A model generated the notes under the pieces. The model was not told the origin of the DNA, ran no database searches, and saw nothing but the letters and a program-made list of their open reading frames with translations. The position numbers and the translations under genes are program-made. A stretch of 64,000 nucleotides of DNA from Pseudomonas sp. (GTDB lineage: Bacteria > Pseudomonadota > Gammaproteobacteria > Pseudomonadales > Pseudomonadaceae), in contig NZ_PEKX01000007.1 of the NCBI RefSeq assembly GCF_002796985.1, positions 734,284 through 798,283 on the forward strand, written 5' to 3'. Numbering within the stretch: position 1 is the first letter of the stretch; each line of letters begins with the position of its first letter. Below, piece by piece: positions 42,684 through 51,942 of the stretch.

Positions 42684-44063
42684 TCAGGCCGCGTCGGCGA
42701 CCGGCGCCGGGCGCGGCGACAGCAGGCTGACGACGATGAAACTGACCAGGCCGATGGCCAGGCTGTAGTAGATCGGGGTGTTGGCGTCGAGGCCATCCTT
42801 GTACATGAACACCAGGGCAGTGACGAAGCCCAGGGCCATGCTGGTGATCGCGCCGGCGGTGGTGGCGCGCTTCCAGTAGATGGCGCCGATCAGCGGAATC
42901 AGCATGCCACCCACCAGCAGGTTGTACGCCAGGGTCAGGGCGTTGAGCACGTCGTTCACCACCAGGGCGATGCCCAGTACCACGATACCGGTGAGCAGGG
43001 TGCAGATGCGGTTCAGGCTCAGGCGGGTGGAGCGCTGGCCGGTGAAGATCGGCAGCAGGTCTTCGGTGATGGTGGTGGAGGCGGCGAGCAGGCCGGCGCT
43101 GGCGGTGGACATCATCGCGGCCAGGGCCGCAGCGATCACCAGGCCACGGATGCCGTCCGGCAGGGCGGCGCTGACGATGGCGGCGAAGGCGTTGTTGACG
43201 TTGTCCAGGTCAGGCAGCAGGACCTTGGCGCACATGCCGATCAGCGCGCCGACCAGGCCGTAGATCACGCAGTACACGCCCGCGGCGGTGCCGGCGTACT
43301 TGGTGACCTTGTCGTCGCGGGCGGTGAACACGCGCTGCCAGATGTCCTGGCCGATCAGGATGCCGAAGAAGTAGATCAGGAAGTAGGTGATGATCGTGTC
43401 ATAGCCGATGGTGTGGAAGCTGAAGGCGCTGGCCGGCAGCTTGGCCACCAGTTCGTCCCAGCCGCCGACGCGGTACAGGCAGATCGGCAGCAGGATGAAC
43501 ATCAGGCCGACGGTCTTGATGATGAACTGCACGATGTCGGTGAGGGTCAGCGACCACATGCCGCCGATGGTGGAGTAGATCACCACGACACCGCCGCCCA
43601 GCAGTACGGACACCCAGAACGGCAGGCCGAACAGCACCTGCATCACGGTGCCGATGGCCAGGGTGGAGACCACGCCGATCATCAGCGCGTAGGCGAACAT
43701 GATCACCGCCGAAGCCTGGCGGGCCATGGGGTTGTAGCGGCGCTCCAGCACTTGCGTCACGGTGAAGATGCGCAGCTTGAGCAGCGGTTTGGCGAGGAAC
43801 AGGTTCAGCGCGATGATGCCGGCGCCCAGCGCAGCGCACAGCCAGAAGCCGGAGATGCCATGGACGTAGCCCAGGCGCACGGTGCCCACGGTGGAGGCGC
43901 CGCCCAGTACGGTGGCAGCCATGGTGCCCATGTAGAACGACGGGCCGAGGTTGCGGCCGGCCACCAGGTAGTCTTCGTGGGTCTTGGCGCGGCGCATGCC
44001 GTACCAGCCCAGCCACAACATGCCAGCGGCATATATCAGTACGACGATCAGATCTAACGCCAT
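42684..44063 (-). CDS. Sodium:solute symporter (SSS family)
   Basis: A 459-residue membrane protein with about 13 helices in the SSS arrangement (LVAGRNLGPSFYMGTMAATVLGG, the typical Na+ site region; ALAAMMSTASAGLLAASTTITED). Likely imports a guanidino compound or related amino acid, judging by its gbu neighbours. SD GAGGAG. Confidence 0.85.
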   Translation of the reverse strand: MALDLIVVLIYAAGMLWLGWYGMRRAKTHEDYLVAGRNLGPSFYMGTMAATVLGGASTVGTVRLGYVHGISGFWLCAALGAGIIALNLFLAKPLLKLRIFTVTQVLERRYNPMARQASAVIMFAYALMIGVVSTLAIGTVMQVLFGLPFWVSVLLGGGVVVIYSTIGGMWSLTLTDIVQFIIKTVGLMFILLPICLYRVGGWDELVAKLPASAFSFHTIGYDTIITYFLIYFFGILIGQDIWQRVFTARDDKVTKYAGTAAGVYCVIYGLVGALIGMCAKVLLPDLDNVNNAFAAIVSAALPDGIRGLVIAAALAAMMSTASAGLLAASTTITEDLLPIFTGQRSTRLSLNRICTLLTGIVVLGIALVVNDVLNALTLAYNLLVGGMLIPLIGAIYWKRATTAGAITSMALGFVTALVFMYKDGLDANTPIYYSLAIGLVSFIVVSLLSPRPAPVADAA

Positions 44064-44125
44064 GGTCGGCTCCTCACACTTGCATTGTCATTGTTGCCGC
44101 GCGCTTGTGGCGTGCGGTAGGGCAC

Positions 44126-44147
44126 CGGACCGGCGGCAACCGGTCCG
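44126..44147. other. Intercistronic hairpin
   Basis: CGGACCGG-CGGCAA-CCGGTCCG in the 113-base gap between the NCS1 and SSS genes. No T-run, so more likely an mRNA processing or stability structure than a terminator. Confidence 0.5.
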
Positions 44148-44176
44148 ATGGAAACTTTCAGGTCGTGCGCCTCGCG

Positions 44177-45691
44177 TCAGGCCGCCGGCTCGTTGATGCC
44201 GCGGACCGGGCGGTCATGGCTGCCGACCCAGCGAGGGCCTTTGGGGCCGTAGACGCCGGCGGGCTCGGGGAAGGTGCGCAACAGGGCGACGTAGAGCAGG
44301 GCGGCCATGCCGAGGGTGACCGGCAGGCTGATGTCGATGCCGCCAGCCAGGTTGCCCAGCGGGCCGACGAACTGGCCCGGCAGGTTGACGAAGCACAGGC
44401 CCAGGGCTGCGCTGGGGATCCACGCACCCATGCCGCGCCAGTTCCAGCCGTTGTGGAACCAGTAGGCGCCGCCTTCCTGGCCACGGGTGAACACCTGCAG
44501 ATCATCGGCGTGGTAGAAGCCACGACGGATCACCAGGCCGAGGATCATGATCACCATCCAGGGGCTGGTGCAGGTGATGATCAGCACGGCGAAGGTGGAC
44601 ACGCTCTGCACCAGGTTGGCGGCGAAGCGACCGATGAAGATGAAGGCGATGGACAGCAGGCCGATCAGCAGGGTGGCTTGCACGCGGCTGAGCAGGCGCG
44701 GGAACACGCTGGACATGTCCAGGCCGGTGCCGTACAGCGAGGTGGTGCCGGTGGACATGCCGCCGATCACCGCGATCAGGCACACCGGCAGGAAGAACCA
44801 GCTCGGCGAAACGGCCAGCAGGCCGCCGACGTAGTTGTTCTGCGCGATGTAGTCCGGGGCGTTGACCGCGACGATGGTGGCGGTGGCCAGGCCGAACAGG
44901 AACGGGATCAGGGTCGCCAGCTGGGCGCAGATCACCGCCAGCATGATGCGCTTCTGCGAGGTCTGGCGCGGGATGTAGCGCGCCCAGTCACCGAGGAAGG
45001 CGCCGAACGATACCGGGTTGCTCATGGCCAGCAGGGCGGCGCCGATGAAGGCAGCCCAGAAGCCTTCGCTGCCCATCTGCACGGTGCCTGCGTAGCCAGC
45101 ATCGAACGGGCCGGAGAAGGCGAACAGGCCGAGCAGGAACAGCAGGCTCGCGGCCCACACGGCGATCTTGTTGACCATCAGCATGAAGCGGAAACCGTAG
45201 ATGCAGACGATCAGCACCAGCACGGCGAACAGGCCGTAGGCCAGGCCCAGGGTCAGGTCGGTTTCCGGCAGGTCGAACAGGCGCTTGGCGCCGCCGACCA
45301 GTGCGTCACCCGAGCTCCACACGGAGAGCGAGAAGAAGGCGACGGCGGTGAGCAGCGACAGGAACGAGCCGACGATCCGCCCGTGCACACCGAAGTGGGC
45401 GCCCGAGGAGACCGCGTTGTTGGTGCCGTTGAGCGGGCCGAACAGGCTCATCGGCGCGAGGATGATCGAACCGACCAGTACGCCGAGGACGATGGCCCAG
45501 ACGCCGGCCTGGAACGACAGCCCGAACAGTACCGGGAAGCTGCCGAGCACGGCGGTGGCGAAGGTGTTGGCGCCACCGAAGATCATGCGGAACAGGTCGG
45601 TGGGCGTAGCGTTGCGTTCGTTGTCCGGGATCTGTTCGACCCCGAATGTCTCGATCGTGGTGATGGCGTGTGCTTTGTTCTTGTTATCCAT
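44177..45691 (-). CDS. NCS1-family cytosine/purine-type permease
   Basis: A 504-residue protein with about 12 membrane helices (FRMIFGGANTFATAVLGSFPV; MSLFGPLNGTNNAVSSGAHFG; GDWARYIP) typical of nucleobase:cation symporter-1 proteins such as CodB. In this context it may carry a guanidino compound or arginine metabolite. The start at 45691 has a GAGGAAG SD; a longer in-frame start lies inside the upstream gene. Confidence 0.83.
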   Translation of the reverse strand: MDNKNKAHAITTIETFGVEQIPDNERNATPTDLFRMIFGGANTFATAVLGSFPVLFGLSFQAGVWAIVLGVLVGSIILAPMSLFGPLNGTNNAVSSGAHFGVHGRIVGSFLSLLTAVAFFSLSVWSSGDALVGGAKRLFDLPETDLTLGLAYGLFAVLVLIVCIYGFRFMLMVNKIAVWAASLLFLLGLFAFSGPFDAGYAGTVQMGSEGFWAAFIGAALLAMSNPVSFGAFLGDWARYIPRQTSQKRIMLAVICAQLATLIPFLFGLATATIVAVNAPDYIAQNNYVGGLLAVSPSWFFLPVCLIAVIGGMSTGTTSLYGTGLDMSSVFPRLLSRVQATLLIGLLSIAFIFIGRFAANLVQSVSTFAVLIITCTSPWMVIMILGLVIRRGFYHADDLQVFTRGQEGGAYWFHNGWNWRGMGAWIPSAALGLCFVNLPGQFVGPLGNLAGGIDISLPVTLGMAALLYVALLRTFPEPAGVYGPKGPRWVGSHDRPVRGINEPAA

Positions 45692-45716
45692 GACTTCCTC
45701 CCGGGGAGCCCTGTCT

Positions 45717-46127
45717 TTATGGCGTCGGAGACGGTGACAGGTGCTCGTGTGTGGCCAGCCAGCGGCCCTGTTTCGGATCACGGCGGAAGACGATGGTCTC
45801 CCGTTCGTGGTTCAGGCTTTCCTCTCCCTGGATGCGCAGCCGCGTGGCGACGTCGTGGCAGAACACGGCCACGTCTTCGCCCTGCAGGCTGACAAAGGTG
45901 TTGCTCGAAAGGCAGTCAAGGACCTCGAAACCATCGTCACGCAGCCAGCTTTCCCAAACCTCGCGGTACGCCGCGCGCGACAGCAGCGGCTGCGGCCAGG
46001 TGTGGAAGATGAAGCTGGCGTCTTCGCTGAAGGCGGCGAAGTAGGCTTCGGTGTCGGTGCGCGCGAAGGCTGCCACGAGATCGCGGGCAGCCTCCAGCAC
46101 CTGTGCTACGCAGGCGTCGTTATTCAT
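45717..46127 (-). CDS. NTF2-like/SnoaL-type protein
   Basis: A 136-residue alpha+beta protein with the cone-like NTF2 pattern (AFARTDTEAYFAAFSEDASFIFH; HDVATRLRIQGEESLNHERETIVF). It lies 16 bases after gbuA and 25 before the NCS1 gene, so it is in the gbu operon. Function unknown. Confidence 0.8.
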   Translation of the reverse strand: MNNDACVAQVLEAARDLVAAFARTDTEAYFAAFSEDASFIFHTWPQPLLSRAAYREVWESWLRDDGFEVLDCLSSNTFVSLQGEDVAVFCHDVATRLRIQGEESLNHERETIVFRRDPKQGRWLATHEHLSPSPTP

Positions 46128-46143
46128 CTGTGTGCTCGTGCGC

Positions 46144-47103
46144 TCAGCGGCGCTCTACGCCCGGGAGGATGCAGAGCATTTCGTACAGCAGGTTGGCGCC
46201 GAGCAACGAGGTGTTGCCGGTGGTGTCGTAAGGCGGGGAGACCTCGACCAGGTCGCAGCCGATGATGTCCAGGCCCTGGCAGCCACGAACGATCTCGATC
46301 GCCTGGATGGTGGTCAGGCCGCCGATTTCCGGGGTGCCGGTACCGGGCGCCCAGGCCGGGTCGATGCCATCGATGTCGAAGGACAGGTAGACCGGGCCGC
46401 CGCCGACTTTCTCGCGGACTTCGGCCATCAGCGGTTCCAGCGACTTGTGCCAGCACTCTTCGGCCTGCACCACGCGGAAGCCCTGCTTGCGGCTCCAGTT
46501 GAAGTCTTCGGCGGTGTAGCCCTGCGCACGCAGGCCGATCTGCACCACGCGGTCGCAGTCCAGCAGGCCTTCTTCCACCGCGCGGCGGAAGGTGGTGCCG
46601 TGGGCGATCTTCTCGCCGAACATGTGGTCGTTCACATCGGCGTGGGCGTCGATGTGAACCAGGCCGACCTTGCCGTGCTTCTTGTGGATGGCACGCAGGA
46701 TCGGCAGGGTGATGGTGTGGTCGCCGCCCAGGGTCAGCGGGAGGATGCCGTGGTCGAGGATCTTGTCGTAGGACTCCTCGATGATGCGTACCGCTTCCAT
46801 CAGGTTGAAGGTGTTGATCGCCACGTCACCGATGTCGGCGATGTTCAGCGAGTCGAACGGAGCGGCGCCGGTGGCCATGTTGTACGGACGGATCATCACC
46901 GACTCGGCGCGGATTTCGCGCGGCCCGAAACGGGTGCCGGAGCGCAGGGAGGTGCCGATGTCCAGCGGCACGCCGACGAAGGCGGCATCGAGCTGGTTGA
47001 GCTCTTCGGGGGACTGGATATGCGGCAGGCGCATCATGGTGGCGATGCCGCCGAAACGCGGCATTTCGTTACCGCCCAGGGGCTGGTGAAGTTTCTTGTC
47101 CAT
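46144..47103 (-). CDS. gbuA: Guanidinobutyrase
   Basis: A 319-residue ureohydrolase of the arginase/agmatinase family with binuclear Mn ligands in GGDHTI (H129), DAHADVN (D152, H154, D156) and SFDIDGID near 244-250. Gene order with a divergent LysR gene, an NTF2-like gene and two transporters matches what I recall for gbuA (PA1421), which hydrolyses 4-guanidinobutyrate to 4-aminobutyrate and urea. Agmatinase is the main alternative from sequence alone. Confidence 0.88.
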   Translation of the reverse strand: MDKKLHQPLGGNEMPRFGGIATMMRLPHIQSPEELNQLDAAFVGVPLDIGTSLRSGTRFGPREIRAESVMIRPYNMATGAAPFDSLNIADIGDVAINTFNLMEAVRIIEESYDKILDHGILPLTLGGDHTITLPILRAIHKKHGKVGLVHIDAHADVNDHMFGEKIAHGTTFRRAVEEGLLDCDRVVQIGLRAQGYTAEDFNWSRKQGFRVVQAEECWHKSLEPLMAEVREKVGGGPVYLSFDIDGIDPAWAPGTGTPEIGGLTTIQAIEIVRGCQGLDIIGCDLVEVSPPYDTTGNTSLLGANLLYEMLCILPGVERR

Positions 47104-47308
47104 GGGGAGGGCCTCAGGCTGATCGCTGTCTTCGTGGAAACAGGCTTGTTGAATACTGGGGGTCGATTCTCGTCAGGGGCGGTAGTGGAAAAAATCGCTG
47201 GCTACAAATAATCACTTCAGAGTTTTCTAAACTAATTGGGGTCGCTAGACTGCGCCACCTTGCCGCAGCAGACGGTCTGCCGGGCCTGTGGCCTGCGGTT
47301 CCTGAATA

Positions 47309-47326
47309 GATAGGTGGCTTGCTATC
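47309..47326. promoter_or_regulatory. Candidate GbuR-type LysR site
   Basis: GATAG-N8-CTATC dyad in the 288-base gbuA-gbuR gap, overlapping a TATCAT -10 for gbuR. LysR regulators commonly bind such interrupted dyads next to their own gene. Confidence 0.4.
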
Positions 47327-47391
47327 ATCCGTTTGTCAGGTACAGAAAGTACTGAACTAGAGCGGCTCGGCCGCGGTTTTGCGGAGTCTTC

Positions 47392-48288
47392 ATGAGCGCG
47401 AGCGCACTACCCGACGTCAAACTGCTGCGGATTTTCGCCTGCGTGGTGCGTAGCCAGGGCTTCGCTGCCGCCCAGCAGGAACTGAACCTGTCGACCTCGG
47501 CCATCAGTACCTACATGAGCCAGTTGGAAAACCAGCTGGGCATCGTGCTGTGCCACCGGGGTCGCGGCGGCTTCGGCCTGACCAGCAAGGGCGAGCTGTT
47601 CCACCAGGAAACCCTGCGCATCCTCGGCGAACTGGAGGGCTTCGAGCGCTATGCGGCGACCCTCAAGGGCGAGCTGCGCGGCACCCTGAACCTTGGCGTG
47701 CTGGACTCCACCGTGACCGACCCGGCGCTGCCGCTGGCCGAAGTGATCGGCGCTTTCAGCGGCCTGCACCCGGCAGTGCACCTGCATTTGCAGGTGCAGA
47801 GTCCCTACGAGCTGCAACTGGCGGTGCTGGATAACCGCCTGGACCTGGCCATCGGCTCCTTCTTCAGCCGGATGAACGGCCTGCTCTACCAGCCTTTATA
47901 TAGAGAGCAGCACTGGCTGTACTGCAGCGACCGCCATCCGCTGTTCGACGGCCGGCGCATCCCTGCCGAACTGATCACCCAGCAGCGCATGGTCGGCCGT
48001 GGCTACTGGAGCCAGGCGGAGCTGGCGCGGCACGGTTTCAAGCACAGCGCCGGCACCGTGGAGAGTATGGAGGCACAGCTGATCCTGATCCTTTCCGGTG
48101 GCTACATCGGCTACCTGCCCGAGCACTACGCCCATCCCTGGGTGGATCAGGGACGCCTGCGCGCCTTGCTACCGGCGACCTTCGGCTACCAGGCGCCGTT
48201 CTCGCTGATCCTGCGTCGCGGCCGCTCCCGCGAACCGCTGATCCAGAACTTCCGCGACCTGCTGCGCGCCCAGCCGAGCCAGCCATGA
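47392..48288 (+). CDS. gbuR: LysR-family regulator GbuR
   Basis: A 298-residue LysR protein: N-terminal winged HTH (LLRIFACVVRSQGFAAAQQELNL, residues about 8-65) and a periplasmic-binding-like effector domain. Divergent from gbuA, whose expression it is expected to activate with 4-guanidinobutyrate. The following DTW gene overlaps its stop by ATGA. Confidence 0.87.
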   Translation: MSASALPDVKLLRIFACVVRSQGFAAAQQELNLSTSAISTYMSQLENQLGIVLCHRGRGGFGLTSKGELFHQETLRILGELEGFERYAATLKGELRGTLNLGVLDSTVTDPALPLAEVIGAFSGLHPAVHLHLQVQSPYELQLAVLDNRLDLAIGSFFSRMNGLLYQPLYREQHWLYCSDRHPLFDGRRIPAELITQQRMVGRGYWSQAELARHGFKHSAGTVESMEAQLILILSGGYIGYLPEHYAHPWVDQGRLRALLPATFGYQAPFSLILRRGRSREPLIQNFRDLLRAQPSQP

Positions 48289-48884
48289 GCCGCGCCCGCT
48301 GCCCGCGCTGCGAGCGTCCGCTGAACCACTGTCTGTGTGCGCTGATCCCGCGCCTGGACAACCGCACCCGCGTGCTCCTGCTGCAGCACCCGAGCGAGGT
48401 CGGGCATGCGCTGAACACCGCGCGTCTGGCGGCGCTAGGCCTGGCCAATGCGGAGCTGCTGGTGGGCGAGGATTTCAGCGATCTGGACCTGTCCGCCTGG
48501 GACGCCTGGCTGCTGTTCCCCGGCGAAGCCGCCGTGGCGCTGGCCGACCTGGCCGCGCGGCCTGTGGATAAACCGCGCCTGCTGGTCGTGCCCGACGGCA
48601 CCTGGCGCAAGGCGCGCAAGCTGCTGCACCTCAATCCGAACCTCGCGGCGCTGCCACGCGTGGTGCTGCCCGAAGGACTGACCTCGCGCTACCGCCTGCG
48701 CAAGGCGCCGGCCGAAGGTGCGCTGTCGACCATCGAGGCGGTGGTGCAGGCGCTCGATGCGCTGGACGCGCCGCAGTCCCACGCCGACCTGCTGCGCCCG
48801 TTCGATGCGCTGATCGAGGGGCAGATCTCCGCGATGGGCGAGGAGACCTTCCGGCGTAATCATGGGCCGCGTTCTTCCGCCTGA
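48285..48884 (+). CDS. DTW-domain protein, TapT-like tRNA aminocarboxypropyltransferase
   Basis: A 199-residue protein with an N-terminal zinc cluster (CPRCERPLNHCLC) and the DTW motif in VPDGTWRKARK near residue 104, plus LLFPGE and LRKAPAEGALSTIEA. The family (TapT/TrcT) installs acp3 on tRNA uridines. Its ATG overlaps the gbuR stop. Which tRNA is modified is inference. Confidence 0.85.
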   Translation: MSRARCPRCERPLNHCLCALIPRLDNRTRVLLLQHPSEVGHALNTARLAALGLANAELLVGEDFSDLDLSAWDAWLLFPGEAAVALADLAARPVDKPRLLVVPDGTWRKARKLLHLNPNLAALPRVVLPEGLTSRYRLRKAPAEGALSTIEAVVQALDALDAPQSHADLLRPFDALIEGQISAMGEETFRRNHGPRSSA

Positions 48885-48923
48885 CGGTGGACCCTGACTG
48901 GTATCCGGACGCGGTCTCCACCT

Positions 48924-48999
48924 GTAGGAGCGAGCTTGCTCGCGAACGAGTACCGGCAACGACGGCGTCAAGCGGGTTCGCGAACAAGCTCGCTCCTAC
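48924..48999. repeat. REP pair (inverted)
   Basis: GTAGGAGCGAGCTTGCTCGC and inverted GCGAACAAGCTCGCTCCTAC, after the DTW gene. Confidence 0.9.
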
Positions 49000-49028
49000 G
49001 AAAAACCTGTGCCGGGGCGGCCGGCGGA

Positions 49029-49057
49029 TTCGCTTGCTGCGGTCGACTCGTTATACT
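49029..49057 (+). promoter_or_regulatory. Sigma-70-like promoter for the ABC-F gene
   Basis: TTCGCT, 17-base spacer and TATACT at 49052-49057, about 125 bases before the ABC-F ATG. The leader contains a 3-codon ORF (49093-49104). Confidence 0.45.
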
Positions 49058-49181
49058 GCGCCCCTCATCCCCCTTCGCGAGGTGTTCGTCCAATGCGCAA
49101 TTGATGCCGCCGTGGTTTCACGGCCCGTTTCCTTCCCTGGCCCGTTCCCGAGGGATTTCCGGCATCAATCTGGTACTGCGC

Positions 49182-50792
49182 ATGACGAGCCCGTTCACCC
49201 TGGCGCTGCAAGGCGTCGCTTTCCAATTGCCCAGCGGCGAGCTGCTGCTGAGTGACCTCACCGAAACCTTCGACGACCGCCGCACCGCACTGGTCGGGCG
49301 CAATGGCGCGGGCAAGTCCGTGCTGGCGCGGATCATGGCCGGCGAGTTGGCCGCCAGCGCCGGCCGCTGCCTGGCATCCGGGCCGCTACATTACCTGCCG
49401 CAGCGCATCGAGCCGCAGGCGTTCCGCAGCGTTGCGGAGCTGGCCGGTGTGCAGCCGTTGCTGGATGCGCTGGCCCGCGTCGAGAACGGTGGTGTCGATC
49501 CCGCTGACTTCGAGCGCCTCGACGGCCACTGGGATATCCGCGCCCACCTGGAAGCTGAACTGGCTCTCGCCGGACTGGCGCACCTGATGCCGGACACGCC
49601 CGCCTCGCGCCTGAGTGGCGGCGAATGCACGCGAGTGGCGCTGCTTGGCGCCTGGCTCAGCGACGCCGACTGGCTGATCCTCGACGAACCGAGCAACCAC
49701 CTCGACCGCGCCGGCCGTGAGGCCCTGCGTGAGCAACTGCAACGCTGGCGCGGCGGCCTGATCCTCATCAGCCATGACCGTTTGCTGCTGGACGACATGC
49801 AGCGCATCGTCGAGCTGTCGCCCTCAGGCCTGCGCAGCTACTCCGGCGGCTATGCCTTCTACCGCGAGGTGCGCCAGCATGAGCAGGACAACGCCCAGCG
49901 CGAGTTGCAGCGGCGCAAGCTGGAGCGTGATCGCCAGCAACACGCCATGCAGGAGCAGCGCGAGCGCCAGGAGCACCGACAGGCGAAGGGACGCAAGGAG
50001 GCGAAGCAAGCCAATCAGGCGAAGATCCTCGTCGACCGGCAGAAGGAGCGCAGCCAGACCAGCATCGCCCGCCTGGCCACGCAGCATGATGAACGTCGGG
50101 AGCGGCTGGCGCGGGAGGTGCATGACGCTTTCGGGCAGTTGCGCGAAGACGTTACGGTGGTGCTGAACGCGCCGGACGGCGAGTTGCCCGAATCCCGTGG
50201 TGTGTTGCTGCTGGAAGCGCTGCGCCTGCCGTTCGGCAATGCCGCGCCGCTGGACATTCAGTTGAGCGGCCCGCGCCGCGTGGCAGTCACTGGGCGCAAC
50301 GGCAGCGGCAAGTCGACCCTGCTCAAGGTGATCGCGGGTGTGCTCGACCCAGTTGCGGGCTCGCGCGAAGTGAAGGTGCGCAGTGCCTATCTCGATCAGC
50401 ATCTCGCCGCTCTTTCGCCCGAGCGCTCGGTGCTGGAGCTGCTGCAGGAGCGCAATCGCGTGGTGGACCCTGCGGTGCTGCGCACCCGGCTGGCGCAACT
50501 GGGTTTGCCGGCCGCGCGGGTCGAGCTGCCCAGCGCGCTGCTCAGTGGCGGCGAGCGGCTGAAGGCGGCGCTGGCTTGCGAGCTCTACGCCGAGCACCCG
50601 GCGCAGTTGCTGCTCCTGGACGAGCCCGACAACCACCTCGACCTGCCGTCCCGTGAGGCGCTGGAGCACCTGTTGCGGCAATACCGCGGCGCGCTGCTGG
50701 TGGTGTCCCATGACGCGGCGTTTCTGGGCCGGCTGGAGTTGGAGGCGCGGTTGGAATGCGCGGAGGACGGCTGGCGCTGGTCGGTCGGCTAA
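49182..50792 (+). CDS. ABC-F family ATPase
   Basis: A 536-residue protein with two ABC cassettes and no membrane helices. Walker A GRNGAGKS and GRNGSGKS, signatures LSGGE in each, Walker B LLLDEPDNHLD in the second (LILDEPSNHLD in the first), and an Arg/Gln-rich linker of about 80 residues between them, the ABC-F domain that contacts the ribosome. Members act as translation factors or ribosome-protection proteins. The ATG lacks a clear SD. Confidence 0.88.
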   Translation: MTSPFTLALQGVAFQLPSGELLLSDLTETFDDRRTALVGRNGAGKSVLARIMAGELAASAGRCLASGPLHYLPQRIEPQAFRSVAELAGVQPLLDALARVENGGVDPADFERLDGHWDIRAHLEAELALAGLAHLMPDTPASRLSGGECTRVALLGAWLSDADWLILDEPSNHLDRAGREALREQLQRWRGGLILISHDRLLLDDMQRIVELSPSGLRSYSGGYAFYREVRQHEQDNAQRELQRRKLERDRQQHAMQEQRERQEHRQAKGRKEAKQANQAKILVDRQKERSQTSIARLATQHDERRERLAREVHDAFGQLREDVTVVLNAPDGELPESRGVLLLEALRLPFGNAAPLDIQLSGPRRVAVTGRNGSGKSTLLKVIAGVLDPVAGSREVKVRSAYLDQHLAALSPERSVLELLQERNRVVDPAVLRTRLAQLGLPAARVELPSALLSGGERLKAALACELYAEHPAQLLLLDEPDNHLDLPSREALEHLLRQYRGALLVVSHDAAFLGRLELEARLECAEDGWRWSVG

Positions 50793-50970
50793 GGGTTTAC
50801 CGGCCGGGTAGGGCTGGGTAGGATCGACCTCCCTCTCTTTCCGGCTGCCTCTGCCGTGTTCCGCCCAGGCGTTGAATCGCGAAGCGGGCATTCATGCTGC
50901 CGACGCTCCAACGGCCGTCACCTTGCGTGGCGCGCTATCCCTTTGTGATCTGCTGAATCAGGATGCATTC

Positions 50971-51414
50971 ATGCTCATTCGCCAACGCATCGCTGCGGAC
51001 AATCCGCGGCTGCTCGACATCTGGCTGGGCGCCGTGCGCGCGACCCACCACTTCCTCCAGGCGTCGGATATCGACGAACTGCTGCCCCAGGTCCGTGACC
51101 TCTACCTGCCCGCCGTCGAGGTCTGGGTGGCGGTGGACGATGCTGACCGCCCGCTGGGTTTCATCGGGCTCAACGACAGCCATGTGGAAATGCTCTTCAT
51201 CGACCCGGAACGGCGTGGCCAGGGCATCGGCCGCGCGCTGCTCGATTTCACACGCGAAATGCGCGGCACGCTGAGCGTCGACGTCAACGAGCAGAACCCG
51301 CAGGCGGTGGGGTTCTATCGGCACTACGGCTTCGTCCAGACCGGGCGCTCGCCCACCGATGGCGAGGGGCGGCCCTTCCCGTTGCTGCACATGAGCCTGC
51401 CGGCCCCCGAATAA
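50971..51414 (+). CDS. YjaB-like GNAT acetyltransferase
   Basis: A 147-residue GNAT protein close to E. coli YjaB in outline (DIWLGAVRATHHFLQASDI, FIDPERRGQGIGRALLD, SVDVNEQNPQAVGFYRHYGF). Acetyl-CoA loop RRGQGIG. YjaB-type proteins acetylate aminoacyl or lysine substrates; the substrate here is unknown. The ATG at 50971 with AGGA is preferred over a longer upstream reading. Confidence 0.85.
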   Translation: MLIRQRIAADNPRLLDIWLGAVRATHHFLQASDIDELLPQVRDLYLPAVEVWVAVDDADRPLGFIGLNDSHVEMLFIDPERRGQGIGRALLDFTREMRGTLSVDVNEQNPQAVGFYRHYGFVQTGRSPTDGEGRPFPLLHMSLPAPE

Positions 51415-51428
51415 GGCACGGTTTACCT

Positions 51429-51504
51429 GTAGGAGCGAGCTTGCTCGCGAACAAATCTCCCGCAGCAGCGGAGTCAAGCGGTTCGCGAGCAAGCTCGCTC
51501 CTAC
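51429..51504. repeat. REP pair (inverted)
   Basis: Two full REP palindromes in inverted orientation, between the YjaB-like and monooxygenase-like genes. Confidence 0.92.
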
Positions 51505-51511
51505 AACAGGT

Positions 51512-51868
51512 TCACGCGCTGTGTTCTGTCTCGCCGCTGCCGAAGCGAATGCTCCGCGCGCCGAGCTTGAGCAGGCTGTCGGCGAACAGGTCGCTGGCGG
51601 TGTGGCGGCAGTCCCAGGCGGCTTCCCAGTCTTCCCTGCGGCGCCAGTGCAGGCGGCCGATCAGGCGCTGCGGCTCGCCTTCGGCATGCAGCTCGCTGGC
51701 GAGGTAGCCGGGGCGCAGGTAGAACAGATCCTGCAGTTGCGACAGGTAATCGCACAGGCGCGCGGCGATGTGCGGGCGTTGCTGGGGCGTTACGTCGATC
51801 TCGATCTGCAGGATGAAGTGCGGATCGTCCACGCAGGCATGGGCGGTGATCGGGGCGGGTTGCGTCAT
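51512..51868 (-). CDS. ABM-like monooxygenase, SoxR target
   Basis: A 118-residue protein predicted to be a ferredoxin-like dimeric alpha-beta barrel of the antibiotic biosynthesis monooxygenase type (HFILQIEIDVTPQQRPHIAARL; LIGRLHWRRREDWEAAWDC). I recall PA2274, a SoxR-controlled monooxygenase next to soxR in P. aeruginosa, in the same arrangement. SD AAGGA. Physiological substrate unknown. Confidence 0.75.
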   Translation of the reverse strand: MTQPAPITAHACVDDPHFILQIEIDVTPQQRPHIAARLCDYLSQLQDLFYLRPGYLASELHAEGEPQRLIGRLHWRRREDWEAAWDCRHTASDLFADSLLKLGARSIRFGSGETEHSA

Positions 51869-51905
51869 GTTCCTTGGCTCCCTGGCTTGAACCGAATGCC
51901 TGGCG

Positions 51906-51936
51906 AGGGTAAAACCTCAACTTAAGTTGAGGTCAA
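51906..51936 (-). promoter_or_regulatory. SoxR-type promoter
   Basis: On the minus strand, TTGACC (51931-51936) and TACCCT (51906-51911) are separated by 19 bases, the long spacer of MerR-family promoters. The spacer holds the perfect palindrome CCTCAACTTAAGTTGAGG (51915-51932), as in SoxR boxes. Reads toward the monooxygenase gene. Confidence 0.85.
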
Positions 51937-51942
51937 TAGCCC

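Noticed and set aside
41063..42730. 555-codon plus-strand frame opposite the ThDP decarboxylase
   Set aside because: Antisense shadow; the decarboxylase has all ThDP motifs.
44105..45892. 595-codon plus-strand frame opposite the NCS1 permease
   Set aside because: Antisense shadow, Gln/Glu/His-rich without domains.
49093..49104. Three-codon ORF (ATG CGC AAT TGA) in the ABC-F leader, considered as a regulatory leader peptide
   Set aside because: Too short to judge; no alternative hairpins covering the ABC-F start were clear by eye.
1910..51504. Regularly recurring 20-base palindromes, considered as CRISPR
   Set aside because: Copies are kilobases apart, occur mostly as inverted pairs and have no spacers; they are REP elements.
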